In this document: one piece after another, positions 15,352 to 24,387 of the stretch
How the letters are laid out: each line of letters opens with the position of its first letter
How positions within the stretch are numbered: the stretch's first letter is position 1
Source of the DNA: Terriglobia bacterium
GTDB lineage: Bacteria > Acidobacteriota > Terriglobia > Terriglobales > Acidobacteriaceae
DNA: 64,000 nt
Direction: 5' to 3'
Assembly (NCBI GenBank): GCA_020072815.1
Contig: JAIQGE010000011.1
Span: forward strand, 62,001 to 126,000
Translations under genes and position numbers: made by a program
The notes under the pieces: model-generated
Told to the model about the DNA's origin: nothing
Seen by the model: the letters and a program-made list of their open reading frames with translations, nothing else
Databases searched by the model: none

Positions 15352-17019
15352 ATGCTTCGCACAATCCTTCTGCTCTGCCTTGCCTTAGGAATGACTGTGG
15401 ACGTTTACTGCCAGGACCGCGCTTACGGACGCTCCGTTGTGATGACGGACCGGGGCATCGTCGCCACCAGCCATTATCTTGCCTCGCAGGCCGGTGCGCA
15501 GGTGCTGGCGAAAGGCGGTTCGGCCATGGACGCCGCCATCGCCGCCAATGCGCTGCTGGGCGTCACCGAACCGATGATGAACGGAATCGGCGGCGACCTG
15601 TTCCTGATTTACTGGGACGCAAAAGCGGGAAAACTCTACGGGCTGAACGCCAGCGGCTGGGCGCCGGCCAAGCTCACGCCGCAGTACCTGGCGCGCGAAG
15701 GTTTCAAGGCCATGCCGCGCGAAGGAATCCACAGCGTGACCGTTCCGGGCACTGTGGAAGGTTGGAGCCAGGCCCACAAGCGTTTTGGACGCTTGCCCTG
15801 GAAAGACCTTTTCACTGCGGCTATCTATTACGCCGATCATGGCTACGCCGTGCCGGAGATCATCCACGACTATTGGGTTGACGGCGAAGCCAAGATGCAG
15901 AAGACGGAAGAAGCGCGGCGCGTGTTTCTTTCCGGCGGGAAAGCTCCGCAGCTCGGCGCCAGGTTTTCCAATCCTGATCTGGGGAAAGCGCTGCGCTTGA
16001 TCGCCCAGCAGGGTCGCGACGCATTTTACAAAGGCGAGATTGCTAACGCCATCGTCATTACGTCTACTGCGTTTGGCGGGACCATGCGCCTGGAAGACCT
16101 GAGCGAGTTTTCCGCCGAGTGGGTGGAACCTATTTCCATTGATTACCGTGGCTGGACCGTCTACGAACTTCCTCCCAACGGCCAGGGCATGGCCGCGCTG
16201 GAGATGCTGAACATCATGGGCACGTTCGCGCCCGACAGCGCCGGGCCGCAAAGCACAGCGGAGCTCCACAAGAAGATTGAAGCCATGAAGCTGGCCTACG
16301 CGGACCTCTATCGCTACAACGCTGATCCGCGTTTCGCCAAAGTCCCCGTCAAAGGCTTGCTGTCCAAGGAATACGCGGCGCAGCGGGCGTCGCAGATCAA
16401 CCCGGACAACGCCGACTGCAATCCAGGGACGGGAAGTCCCGCCACCAGCGACACCATCTATCTTGCTGCCGTGGACAAAGAAGGCAACATCGCTTCGCTG
16501 ATCCAGAGCAACTATTCGGCGTTTGGTTCCGGCGTGGTGGTAAAGGGAATGGGGTTTGCTCTGCAGAACCGCGGGGCGTTGTTTGTGCTGGACCCCAATC
16601 ATCCCAACGTTCTCCAGCCGCGCAAGCGGCCGTTCCACACCATTATTCCCGCGTTCATGCAGCGCGGCGACGAGCGCATCGGCTTTGGCATCATGGGCGG
16701 CGCCAACCAGCCGCTGGCCCACGCGCAATTTGTTTCCAACTTGGTGGACTACGGCATGAACCTGCAGGGCGCGCTGGAAGCTCCGCGCTTCACGGTGGCC
16801 GGCAACAACGTGACTTGCGACATCGTGATCGAGTCCCGCGTGAAACCCGAGGTGCTCGACGCCCTTCGCGCCAAGGGCCATAACTTGATCGTCCGCAAGG
16901 AATACACTTCGTTGATGGGACGCGGCCAGGCGGTCATGCACAACGCAAAGACCGGGATGAACTCTGCTGGCTCTGATCCTCGTTCTGACGGCGTCGCCGA
17001 GCCTGAGCCGTTGCCTTGA
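15352..17019 (+). CDS. ggt: Gamma-glutamyltransferase
   Basis: A signal peptide (LRTILLLCLALGMTVDVYC) is followed by the Ntn-hydrolase sequence. It has VVMTDRGIVATSHYLASQAGAQVL and GGSAMDAAIAANALLGVTEP near the start. The autocatalytic Thr lies in SDTIYLAAVDKEGN, followed by FGSGVVVKGMGFALQNRG in the small subunit. The enzyme transfers or hydrolyses gamma-glutamyl groups of glutathione-like compounds in the periplasm. ATG 15352 has GAGGTG just upstream; the GTG at 15346 is less likely. A TATAAT box lies at 15315-15320. The gene ends against the convergent hom gene. Confidence 0.93.
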   Translation: MLRTILLLCLALGMTVDVYCQDRAYGRSVVMTDRGIVATSHYLASQAGAQVLAKGGSAMDAAIAANALLGVTEPMMNGIGGDLFLIYWDAKAGKLYGLNASGWAPAKLTPQYLAREGFKAMPREGIHSVTVPGTVEGWSQAHKRFGRLPWKDLFTAAIYYADHGYAVPEIIHDYWVDGEAKMQKTEEARRVFLSGGKAPQLGARFSNPDLGKALRLIAQQGRDAFYKGEIANAIVITSTAFGGTMRLEDLSEFSAEWVEPISIDYRGWTVYELPPNGQGMAALEMLNIMGTFAPDSAGPQSTAELHKKIEAMKLAYADLYRYNADPRFAKVPVKGLLSKEYAAQRASQINPDNADCNPGTGSPATSDTIYLAAVDKEGNIASLIQSNYSAFGSGVVVKGMGFALQNRGALFVLDPNHPNVLQPRKRPFHTIIPAFMQRGDERIGFGIMGGANQPLAHAQFVSNLVDYGMNLQGALEAPRFTVAGNNVTCDIVIESRVKPEVLDALRAKGHNLIVRKEYTSLMGRGQAVMHNAKTGMNSAGSDPRSDGVAEPEPLP

Positions 17020-18390
17020 TCACACGTGTTCTTCAATGGAGGAGATCATCGGCAGCAAGAGCACCGGCTCGCGCATAAACTCAAAACGGTTGATGGCCGC
17101 CACCGCGCGGTTCACCGTGGTTTCGTCCGTCGGTTCCAGCGTGATGACGAACGACAGCCGGTCTTTGCGCATGTGCGGTTCCTGGATGACGGAGTCAATA
17201 TTAATTCCTTGGTCGGCGATGGCCTGGGCTACGCGCGCCAGAATGCCCGGAGCGTCATTCACCGCCAGCCGCAGAAACCAGCGCATGGGATGCAACCGCG
17301 CTGACGGACGCAGCGGCTTGGCGTCGTTGAATCCCAGCAGCGCGCTGGGCGCGGTCTGGCCCTTTGCGATCTGCTGGGCGATTTGCAGCACGTCAGACAG
17401 CACGGCGGTCCCGGTGGCATCGCCGCCTGCGCCGCGCCCGTAGAGCATTTGCGTTCCCACGCGTTCGCCCGCAATGAAGATGGCGTTGTTGGCGCCGTCA
17501 ACTTTGGCCAGCATGGAGTCGCGCGGTTCCAGCCACGGCTGCACGGCGATGTGCAGCCCGTCTTTTGTAAGCTCCGCGGACGCCACCAGGCGGATGGTCG
17601 AATTCAACCGGTGCGCGTAGTGCAAGTCCGTCGCGGTGATCTGCCGGATGCCGGTCACCGGAATCTCCGCGAGATTGATGCTGTGGCCAAAGGCGATGCG
17701 CGCCAGAATCGCGATCTTATCGCGCGCGTCCCAGCCATCAATGTCCAGGCCGGCTTCGGCTTCCGCGTAGCCTGCGGCTTGCGCTTGTTCCAGGGCCGCG
17801 GCAAAATCCATGCCGCGCAGCTCCATCTGCGTCAGGATGTAATTACACGTGCCGTTGACGATGCCGTAGATCGCCGTGATGCGGTCCGCTGCCAGCGCTT
17901 CTGAGACGGCGCGGATGACCGGAACGCCGCCGGCCACGCTGGCTTCAATGCCGATGGGCAAATTCTTCCGCCGCGCCAGCGCAAACAATTCTTCGCCATG
18001 CAGCGCGATCAGCGCTTTGTTCGCGGTGACCACGGCTTTGCCGTTCTCCAACGCCGCCCGCACAACGTCATAGGCCGTGGTGGTTCCGCCCACGGCTTCG
18101 ACGACGATATCAACATCGTCAGCGGTGACCACCTGCCGCCAGTCGGCGACGATGGCCACGCCGTTCGCGCCGGTCTCGGCGCCGCGCGGCGTTTTGCGGC
18201 TGATGCGGGTCACCACCACGGAAACGCCGTTGGTGCGGCGACGAATCTCCTCGGCGTGGCTGGCCAGGATTTCCGCTGTCGCCTTGCCCACCGTGCCGTA
18301 GCCGACAATGCCCACGCGCACTTGCTCTCCGCGCGGCAAGGCTGCGTTGGCCGGCTTGGCTTCCGCTGTTGACGTTTCAGTTCCCCGCAT
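17020..18390 (-). CDS. hom: Homoserine dehydrogenase
   Basis: The NAD(P)-binding start VRVGIVGYGTVGKATAEIL, the GTCNYILTQM signature and the YAEAEAGLDIDGWDARDKIAILARIAFG segment identify the enzyme that reduces aspartate semialdehyde to homoserine. A C-terminal ACT domain (FLRLAVNDAPGILARVAQAIADQGINIDSV) implies allosteric control, usually by threonine. It is the last gene of the thrB-lysC-thrC-hom operon and overlaps the end of thrC by 14 bases. Confidence 0.96.
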   Translation of the reverse strand: MRGTETSTAEAKPANAALPRGEQVRVGIVGYGTVGKATAEILASHAEEIRRRTNGVSVVVTRISRKTPRGAETGANGVAIVADWRQVVTADDVDIVVEAVGGTTTAYDVVRAALENGKAVVTANKALIALHGEELFALARRKNLPIGIEASVAGGVPVIRAVSEALAADRITAIYGIVNGTCNYILTQMELRGMDFAAALEQAQAAGYAEAEAGLDIDGWDARDKIAILARIAFGHSINLAEIPVTGIRQITATDLHYAHRLNSTIRLVASAELTKDGLHIAVQPWLEPRDSMLAKVDGANNAIFIAGERVGTQMLYGRGAGGDATGTAVLSDVLQIAQQIAKGQTAPSALLGFNDAKPLRPSARLHPMRWFLRLAVNDAPGILARVAQAIADQGINIDSVIQEPHMRKDRLSFVITLEPTDETTVNRAVAAINRFEFMREPVLLLPMISSIEEHV

Positions 18391-19699
18391 AGATCTGCTC
18401 CAATGTCCTGATCACCGCAGCCGACGTCGCGTCCATGGGGCCGTAAATGCTCTTCACCCGGTCGCTCAGCATGTACTCCACGTCTTTCAGCATGTGTCCG
18501 GTCAGCACCAGCACGACCGTTTCATTTGGCTTCACAAATCCTGACTTCAGCAGCTTCTTCAACCCGGCCAGCGTCGCGGCCGACGCCGGCTCGCAGCCCA
18601 CGCCTTCCGCGCCCAAGTCGGCTTTGGCTTGCGCGATTTCCTTTTCCGTCACGTCTTCGCACGCGCCGCCGGTGGTCTTGAGCACGGCAACGGCTTTGCG
18701 CCAGGACGCCGGGTTGCCGATGCGGATCGCCGTGGCGCGCGTCTCGGCGTTCACGCGGACCAGCGCCGTGCCGCCGTTTTCGCGCATCGAACGCACCAGC
18801 GGGTTCGCGCCTGCGGCCTGGATGATGGAAATCTTCGGCAACGTGCTGACCAAGCCCAACTGGTGCAGCTCCAGGAAGCCTTTGCCCAGGGCTGAGCTGT
18901 TGGCCAGGTTGCCGCCGGGGACGATCACGTGATCGGGGACCCGCCAATCCAGTTGCTCCATCATTTCAAAGGCCACGGTCTTTTGTCCTTCCAGCCGGTA
19001 CGGGTTCATCGAATTCAAAAGATACGCGGGGAAGTTCGCAACCACGTCATGCAGCACCTTGAGGCAGCCGTCAAAATCTGTGTGCAGTTGCAGCACATGC
19101 GCGCCGTATTCAAGGGCCTGCGCCAGCTTGCCGGAAGTAACCTGGCCCGCGGGCAGCAGCACGATGCTCTTCATCCCTGCCCGCGCCGCGTAGGCCGCAA
19201 CCGACGCCGACGTGTTTCCCGTGGATGCGCAGCACACCACGGAGAAGCCTTCCGCCCGCGCCATGCTGATCGCCGCTGAAATTCCCGTGTCCTTGAATGA
19301 GCCCGTGGGATTCATGCCTTGATGCTTCACCATCAGGTTGGGAAGGTGCAGGTCGCTCGCGCATTTTGTCAGCCGCAGCAGCGGCGTGTTGCCTTCACAC
19401 ATGGTGACAATGTGCCTGCCGTCCACCTGCGGCAGCAGCTCGCGGAAGCGCCAGACGCCGCTGCGGTCTTCAGGAAGCGGGGAGGCGCGGCGCTCACGCC
19501 AGATCTCGCGCAGCCGCAATCCAAACTCGCGTGACGCGCCTTCCCATTCGGGATAGATCACTTCCAGCAGTTCTGAGCATTGGCGGCAGCGGAACATTCG
19601 GTCAGCGCTGGTTTGCACCACGCCGCAATGCACACAGCGCAGAGCGTGCGTTGCAGCTTGCGAATTCACAGCGGCCGGGTTGGCAGCAGAAATATTCAT
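18377..19699 (-). CDS. thrC: Threonine synthase
   Basis: This 440-residue fold-type-II PLP enzyme begins with a zinc ribbon (CVHCGVVQ, CRQCSELLEV). It has EGNTPLLRL, the PLP-lysine segment GMNPTGSFKDTGIS and CASTGNTSASVAAYAARAG. It converts O-phosphohomoserine to threonine. The start at 19699 is chosen for the AGGAG site and the zinc ribbon that follows; the frame is open further upstream. It lies 13 bases after lysC and overlaps hom. A second, different ThrC-like gene lies at 32549. Confidence 0.95.
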   Translation of the reverse strand: MNISAANPAAVNSQAATHALRCVHCGVVQTSADRMFRCRQCSELLEVIYPEWEGASREFGLRLREIWRERRASPLPEDRSGVWRFRELLPQVDGRHIVTMCEGNTPLLRLTKCASDLHLPNLMVKHQGMNPTGSFKDTGISAAISMARAEGFSVVCCASTGNTSASVAAYAARAGMKSIVLLPAGQVTSGKLAQALEYGAHVLQLHTDFDGCLKVLHDVVANFPAYLLNSMNPYRLEGQKTVAFEMMEQLDWRVPDHVIVPGGNLANSSALGKGFLELHQLGLVSTLPKISIIQAAGANPLVRSMRENGGTALVRVNAETRATAIRIGNPASWRKAVAVLKTTGGACEDVTEKEIAQAKADLGAEGVGCEPASAATLAGLKKLLKSGFVKPNETVVLVLTGHMLKDVEYMLSDRVKSIYGPMDATSAAVIRTLEQIYAGN

Positions 19700-19712
19700 C
19701 GGGCTCCTGAAA

Positions 19713-21179
19713 TCATTGTTTTCCCAAGACTGCCGCGTTGGGCCGCAGGCAGACCGGCACGGCGAAGTCCACTTTGGAGCAGAACTCCTCGTGCACCGCG
19801 CGGACCACGTCCGCGGCGGCCGGAGCTCCCACGGCAAAACAAATGCTGAGTTCGCTGGCGCCCTGGGCCACGGCGATCACGCTGACCTCGCGCTTGGCCA
19901 CAGCGGAGAAGACGCGCCCCAAAATTCCGCACGTGCCTTTCATGGATTCGCCCAGCACGGCGACGACCGCCGCGTCAGTGTTGACCTCCACCGGAAGCAG
20001 CACGCCTTGCTCCAGCTCGATGCGGAAGATGGTTTTGATCAGCTTGAGCACGCGCGCGCCGTCTTCCGGACGCAGCACCAGCCCCAGCGCGTGTTCGGGC
20101 GACGACTGCGTGGCAAAAAGCACTTCAATCTGTTCCTGGCCAACCCGCAGGAAGAGGCGTCCCCACAGCTCCACCGGATGCACGTCGCGCCGCGTGACCA
20201 GGGTGATCAGCGTTGCGTTCTTGACGCAGGTCACCGACTTCACCGGTGAAGTCACCGGCGAAACCGTGTTGGTGATCTTGGTGCCCGGCGCCTCCGGGCG
20301 AAAAGAGTTTTTGATCCACACTGGAATGCCCGCGTCGGCGGCGGGGTACGCCGCTTTGGGATGAATGACCTTGGCGCCGTAGTAGGCCAGTTCAATGGCC
20401 TCGGCAAAGCTGATCTCGGGCAATGTAGAGGCGTCCGGGCAGATGCGCGGATCGGCGGTGAGCACGCCGTCAACGTCCGTCCAAATCCAGACTTCGTCGG
20501 CGCCCGCGGCCGCGCCGATGATGGTGGCGGAATAGTCTGAGCCGCCGCGTCCCAGCGTAGTCGTGCGGCCCTCGCGGTTGGCGCCGCTGTATCCGGCAAC
20601 CACCGGTGACGCTCCGCGATCAAGGATCGGCAGCAGTGCGGACTTGCAATTGCTACGCGTGGCTTCCATGTCCGGCGCTGCGTTGCCAAAGTTGCTATCG
20701 GTGGCGATCACGCGCTCCGCCGCAACAAACTCCGCCGGGCTCCCGGTCTGCTGCAAATAGTTGGCTAGGGCCCACGCGGTGATGCGCTCGCCCAGCGCTA
20801 CCAGCGAGTCTGCCGTCTGTGCGGAGATGTCCGTGCGCAAAGCCAGCAGAGCGCGGCTGGAGTTTTGCAACTGCTCAACCACCTGGGCGAGAAACTCAGC
20901 GGCGGCCGGCGCGGAGCCGTTGAACAGGTCCGCGATCAGTTCGCGGTGCACGGCTTCAAATTTCTTCAAGTTGGCATCCGTGGCCGCAGTGTCGCCCTGG
21001 CGGGCGGCGTCAATGGTCTTAAAGATCAGGTCGGTGACGCCGGACATGGCGGAAACCACCACGACGATGCGGTCCTGCTGCGCCGCCTTGCTCACGATCT
21101 GCGCGCACTGGCGGACGCGCGCCGCGTTGCCCACGGACGTGCCGCCAAACTTCATCACGATCAAACGCTTGCTGCTCAT
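19713..21179 (-). CDS. lysC: Aspartate kinase
   Basis: MKFGGTSVGNAARV is the kinase signature at the N-terminus. RTTTLGRGGSDYSATIIGAAAGADEVWIWTDVDGVLTADPR is the substrate and nucleotide region, and two ACT-type repeats follow at the C-terminus (AVLGESMKGTCGILGRVFSAVA). The 488-residue length fits monofunctional kinases. It phosphorylates aspartate, the first step to threonine, methionine and lysine. It overlaps the thrB stop by 4 bases (ATGA) and is followed by thrC. Confidence 0.96.
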   Translation of the reverse strand: MSSKRLIVMKFGGTSVGNAARVRQCAQIVSKAAQQDRIVVVVSAMSGVTDLIFKTIDAARQGDTAATDANLKKFEAVHRELIADLFNGSAPAAAEFLAQVVEQLQNSSRALLALRTDISAQTADSLVALGERITAWALANYLQQTGSPAEFVAAERVIATDSNFGNAAPDMEATRSNCKSALLPILDRGASPVVAGYSGANREGRTTTLGRGGSDYSATIIGAAAGADEVWIWTDVDGVLTADPRICPDASTLPEISFAEAIELAYYGAKVIHPKAAYPAADAGIPVWIKNSFRPEAPGTKITNTVSPVTSPVKSVTCVKNATLITLVTRRDVHPVELWGRLFLRVGQEQIEVLFATQSSPEHALGLVLRPEDGARVLKLIKTIFRIELEQGVLLPVEVNTDAAVVAVLGESMKGTCGILGRVFSAVAKREVSVIAVAQGASELSICFAVGAPAAADVVRAVHEEFCSKVDFAVPVCLRPNAAVLGKQ

Positions 21180-22174
21180 TCCCTGCTCCCTGACTTCTCT
21201 CGCGCAATGCCAGCGGTCTTGCCCACCGGCACCGGCTCGCGCGTGACCCAGGCGCCGTGGTTGTCGGCGGAGGTCGAGCGCGCCTCGGTCTGCATTCCTT
21301 CTTCCGCAAAAAGTTCCTGCAACCCTTCCGCGATTTCATTTTCGTTGCGAGTCACAAAACCAATCACTGATGAACCGGAGCCGCTGATGGCCACGCCCAG
21401 CAGTCCTTCATACCGGAATTGCAAGCATCGCTCAATTCCAGGGACCAGCTTCTGCCGGTAGGGCTGGTGCAGCTTGTCATGAAAGAGTTCCGGGAAGAGA
21501 TCAAAATTTCCGGAGAAGCAGGTCGCGGCCAGCAGAGCAGTGCGCTGCAACGTATGCAGCACATCTTCGCGGACGTACGCCTGCGGCAGCGCCTGGCGCG
21601 CCTCGTGCGTCGGCACGGTTGCCGATGGCGTCACCACCACCAGGCGTATGCTTTCAGGAAAATCAGTCTTCAACGCGACCGCTTTCTCCACGTTGTTTGA
21701 CAAAGCCAGCACCAGGCCGCCATGGTAAGCTGCGGCCGCGTTGTCAATGTGTCCTTCAATCTCGTTCGCCCAGCGCAAGATGTCTTCCGCGGCGGCGTCC
21801 TTGCCGGAGTAACGCGCGCCCAGCAACAGGCCGGCAATCACCGCGGCGGCGCTGCTGCCCAGACCCACGCTGATGGGAATCTCGCTCTCCACCAGTACGT
21901 GTCCGGCGGGAGGCGGCGCGTCCAGCTCGGCCGCGGCAAAGCGCAGCGCATGCAGAATCAAATTGGAGTCGTCAACGGGGAAGCGGTCAGGAGTTTGCCC
22001 GCGATATTTCAAGGTGAGCTGGTCGCCCTGGCCGGGCGCAAACAGGGCGTTTAGGTACAGCTTCAGCGCCAGCCCGCCGCAATCGAAGGCGCACCCCAGG
22101 TTGGCTGACGTCGCCGGTACCACAGCGCGCCAGCCGTAACCACCTTCAGGACCGAGTTGGTTTCTTAAGGTCAT
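21176..22174 (-). CDS. thrB: Homoserine kinase
   Basis: A GHMP-kinase: VVPATSANLGCAFDCGGLALKLYLN near the start, IPISVGLGSSAAAVIAGLLLGA as the ATP-binding loop and LLGVAISGSGSSVIGFV near the end. It phosphorylates homoserine for threonine synthase. I use ATG 22174, where homology begins; the frame runs up to 22261 through repetitive sequence. It is the first structural gene of the operon, behind the Thr leader and attenuator. Confidence 0.94.
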   Translation of the reverse strand: MTLRNQLGPEGGYGWRAVVPATSANLGCAFDCGGLALKLYLNALFAPGQGDQLTLKYRGQTPDRFPVDDSNLILHALRFAAAELDAPPPAGHVLVESEIPISVGLGSSAAAVIAGLLLGARYSGKDAAAEDILRWANEIEGHIDNAAAAYHGGLVLALSNNVEKAVALKTDFPESIRLVVVTPSATVPTHEARQALPQAYVREDVLHTLQRTALLAATCFSGNFDLFPELFHDKLHQPYRQKLVPGIERCLQFRYEGLLGVAISGSGSSVIGFVTRNENEIAEGLQELFAEEGMQTEARSTSADNHGAWVTREPVPVGKTAGIAREKSGSRE

Positions 22175-22380
22175 TTTTCTCGTCTTACTGATTTCCGATC
22201 CTTCTTTCCGGGCTCGCGAATTGCTTTTTCCTTCCGCGTGCTTCCCGATCACGGCGATCACGTGCGATCACGGCGATCTCGGCGATGGGCGCGCTCCGCG
22301 CGGCCCCCTGCTCCCCACTTCATCCCCAAATCTAAAGGACTTACGCCATTCATCCCCGGCGATGATTTTTTGCCTCCCCA

Positions 22381-22420
22381 ATAAAGCGAAAAACCCACTC
22401 GCTCTGGGGGCGAGTGGGTC
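22381..22420 (-). terminator. Attenuator terminator of the threonine operon
   Basis: On the minus strand ACCCACTCGC and GCGAGTGGGT form a 10-bp stem with a 7-base loop, followed by TTTTTCGCTTTATT. It lies 25 bases after the stop of the Thr-rich leader peptide and about 200 bases before thrB. This is the arrangement of transcription attenuation. Confidence 0.88.
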
Positions 22421-22444
22421 AGGAACTTATGATTGCTTCAGTTC

Positions 22445-22549
22445 TTATTTCACCGGCTCGCCAGAATATCGCATGCATGTAGTTGTCCCTGTGCTTGTGC
22501 CTGTTGTGCACGTGGGCATAGCCATCGCGATGTTCTGGGTGCGGTACAT
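22445..22549 (-). CDS. Threonine operon leader peptide
   Basis: The frame from ATG 22549 codes 34 residues, and from ATG 22525 it codes 26. The core reads MAMPTCTTGTSTGTTTCM, with 8 Thr in 14 positions, then RYSGEPVK and stop. ACA codons dominate. The ATG at 22549 lies 8 nt after the TATAGT box, so the message could be leaderless; neither start has a clear ribosome binding site. Stalling at Thr codons when charged tRNA-Thr is scarce would prevent the downstream terminator from forming. The role follows from the classic thr attenuation model; the gene itself is seen directly. Confidence 0.85.
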   Translation of the reverse strand: MYRTQNIAMAMPTCTTGTSTGTTTCMRYSGEPVK

Positions 22550-22557
22550 CAGGCACG

Positions 22558-22587
22558 ACTATAGCGTTGCTGGGCGGTGGGAGTCAA
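22558..22587 (-). promoter_or_regulatory. Promoter of the threonine operon
   Basis: On the minus strand TTGACT (22587-22582) is separated by 18 bases from TATAGT (22563-22558). The expected start of transcription falls at or within a few bases of ATG 22549. Confidence 0.75.
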
Positions 22588-22910
22588 GGGAAAGCTTGAC
22601 GTCGGCGACCCGGCGAATCCGCAGCACCATGGCGCAATCCCTTTTCTTTTCATGATCTTGGATGGCGGCTCCGCGCCTGGCGTGGAGCCTGCCAGGGACG
22701 ACTGCATGCTCGGTTAGCTAGCCGGTTTGCCTGTTCAAATTAAGCATCTTTAATAACATCCGCTCGCTCGTTAGACGGCGGCCGGCATGACGGCCTCGAT
22801 GCCACGCAATTTTTGAACCTCCGCGACCATCTCATTTGGTTAACACTTCTCTCTCGCAGACCGTCTTGTGCCCCAAGAAGTGCAGCCTTCGAAAGGGAAG
22901 TGTGAAGACA
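22588..22910. other. Intergenic region between divergent units
   Basis: About 320 bases separate the thr operon promoter from the secreted protein gene at 22911. I see no gene or clear RNA in it. An in-frame GTG or ATG upstream of 22911 (from 22836) extends the next gene but lacks support. Confidence 0.5.
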
Positions 22911-24107
22911 ATGAAATCCTCTCTACCCGTTTCTTTGCGCATGTCGTCCATTCTTCTTGTTGTGTTGGGTCTGCTGACGTTCGCTGGTTCACACCAGCCG
23001 CCGTTGCGCGCGCAAAGTGCGGCGCCTGACCCCAGTCTTACCGTGCATGAATGGGGTACCTTTACTTCCATCGCGGGCACAGACGGGCAGGCGGTGGAGT
23101 GGCTGCCGCTTACCGGGTCCACTGACCTCCCCGGGTTCGTCGAACACTTTCGCAATACCGGATTCAAGCAGGGACTTTGGGGAACGGTGCGCATGGAAAC
23201 GCCGGTCCTCTATTTCTACACGCCCCGCGATTTGACCGTGTCCGTGCAGGTGGCGTTTGCCAAGGGCCTGATCACGGAGTGGTACCCGCACGCCAGCCAG
23301 GTCAAGCAGGAAGCAGCCATCTATGATGCGTCCCTTCTTCAGAAGCGTGGCGACGGGAGTATCTCCTGGGATTCCGTGAGGCTGCAGCCGGGGAACAACG
23401 TGGTGTTCCCGCGCGAAACCCGCGACAATGGCAATCACTACTACGCGGCGCGCGAGACCGGCGCAACACCGCTGCGCGTGCAGACTCCGGCCGGTGACCA
23501 GCATGAAAAGTTTCTGTTCTATCGCGGTGTCTCGGTTTTTTCTGTACCCGTGGCCGCCACATTCGCCGCCGACGGCAAATTGCTGGTCAAGAACCTGACC
23601 AAAGCGGAGATCCCCGGCGTGATTCTCTTTGAGCGTCGCGGAGAAAAAGTGGGCTACCGTATCAGCGGCAGCTTGCACAATGAGGTCGCGGTGGCCCCGC
23701 CGGAGCTGACCTCAACCGTGGAGTCGCTCTACGGCGACCTGGAAGAAATCCTGGTGGCCCGCGGCCTCTACCGCGACGAGGCCCACGCCATGCTGGAAAC
23801 CTGGCGCAATTCCTGGTTTGAAGAAGGCAGCCGCGTGTTCTACATTGTGCCGCCGGGGTTCGTGGACTCCATTCTCCCTTTGTCCATCCATCCCGCGCCG
23901 GCGCAGACCGTGCGCCTCTTCGTCGGGCGGCTGGAAGTTGTGAGTCCCGCAACCGAAAAAGCCGTGCGTACCGCTCTGGCCAAGCATGATGAGGTGACGC
24001 TGGGAAAGTACAGCCGCTTCCTCGAACCGATCATGGCCATGATCCGGGCCAAGGACAATGCGCAAGCCAGACAACTGGGCATCGCGAACGCCCGCGCGGT
24101 CCGGTAG
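22911..24107 (+). CDS. Conserved secreted protein of unknown function (398 aa)
   Basis: A signal peptide (LRMSSILLVVLGLLTFAGS, cleavage near LRAQS) precedes the conserved opening LTVHEWGTFTSIAGTDGQAVEWLPL. Later come ETPVLYFYTPRDLTVSVQVAF, RETGATPLRV and FEEGSRVFYIVPPGFVDSILPL. I know this type as an uncharacterised exported protein in environmental bacteria. No enzyme motif is evident. The start at 22911 is chosen because the signal peptide follows it directly. It is divergent from the thr operon and precedes the sulfite reductase leader. Confidence 0.7.
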   Translation: MKSSLPVSLRMSSILLVVLGLLTFAGSHQPPLRAQSAAPDPSLTVHEWGTFTSIAGTDGQAVEWLPLTGSTDLPGFVEHFRNTGFKQGLWGTVRMETPVLYFYTPRDLTVSVQVAFAKGLITEWYPHASQVKQEAAIYDASLLQKRGDGSISWDSVRLQPGNNVVFPRETRDNGNHYYAARETGATPLRVQTPAGDQHEKFLFYRGVSVFSVPVAATFAADGKLLVKNLTKAEIPGVILFERRGEKVGYRISGSLHNEVAVAPPELTSTVESLYGDLEEILVARGLYRDEAHAMLETWRNSWFEEGSRVFYIVPPGFVDSILPLSIHPAPAQTVRLFVGRLEVVSPATEKAVRTALAKHDEVTLGKYSRFLEPIMAMIRAKDNAQARQLGIANARAVR

Positions 24108-24148
24108 GAGCCTGTCCCTCAAGATCCAGGAGATGAGAAAGATGAGTC

Positions 24149-24175
24149 TTGACAGTCTCCCCATTCATCTATAAT
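24149..24175 (+). promoter_or_regulatory. Promoter of the sulfite reductase operon
   Basis: TTGACA (24149-24154) and TATAAT (24170-24175) are both perfect consensus hexamers with a 15-base spacer. TAATTT two bases downstream would give 17. The expected start is at about 24182-24184, at the leader ATG. Confidence 0.78.
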
Positions 24176-24183
24176 TTCTACCT

Positions 24184-24267
24184 ATGCGAATTCTTTGCCA
24201 GGAGATGTGTATGTGTTGCCGCTGTCAGGCGACATCCATTTCTCTGGCCAATGAAGCCGCTACCTAA
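24184..24267 (+). CDS. Cys-rich leader peptide of the sir operon
   Basis: A 27-residue frame runs from ATG 24184 to TAA 24267 and contains LCQEMCMCCRCQ, five Cys in twelve residues, then a Cys-free tail ending NEAAT. The ATG lies 8 nt after TATAAT, so translation may be leaderless. An internal ATG behind AGGAGAT could also serve. A terminator follows at 24290. It is best read as a cysteine-sensing leader for sulfite reduction. Confidence 0.82.
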   Translation: MRILCQEMCMCCRCQATSISLANEAAT

Positions 24268-24289
24268 AAAGCAATCATTCAAGTTTAGG

Positions 24290-24331
24290 AAGGGCCTATC
24301 GCCAGAAAAAGCGATGGGCCTTTTGCTTTTT
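24290..24331 (+). terminator. Attenuator terminator of the sir operon
   Basis: AAGGGCCTATCGC pairs with GCGATGGGCCTT, with one bulged G and one G-U pair around an 8-base loop, followed by TTGCTTTTT. It lies between the Cys leader and the reductase gene. Confidence 0.85.
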
Positions 24332-24387
24332 GCGGTGAAGTTGCAAGGCTTAGATCGCAACGCTAGCAGGGCTGGAAAGTGGGAGCC

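Noticed and set aside
15385-16941. 518-residue open frame opposite gamma-glutamyltransferase
   Set aside because: It is a mirror frame of a clear enzyme gene in GC-rich DNA, rich in His, Arg and Ala, without domains.
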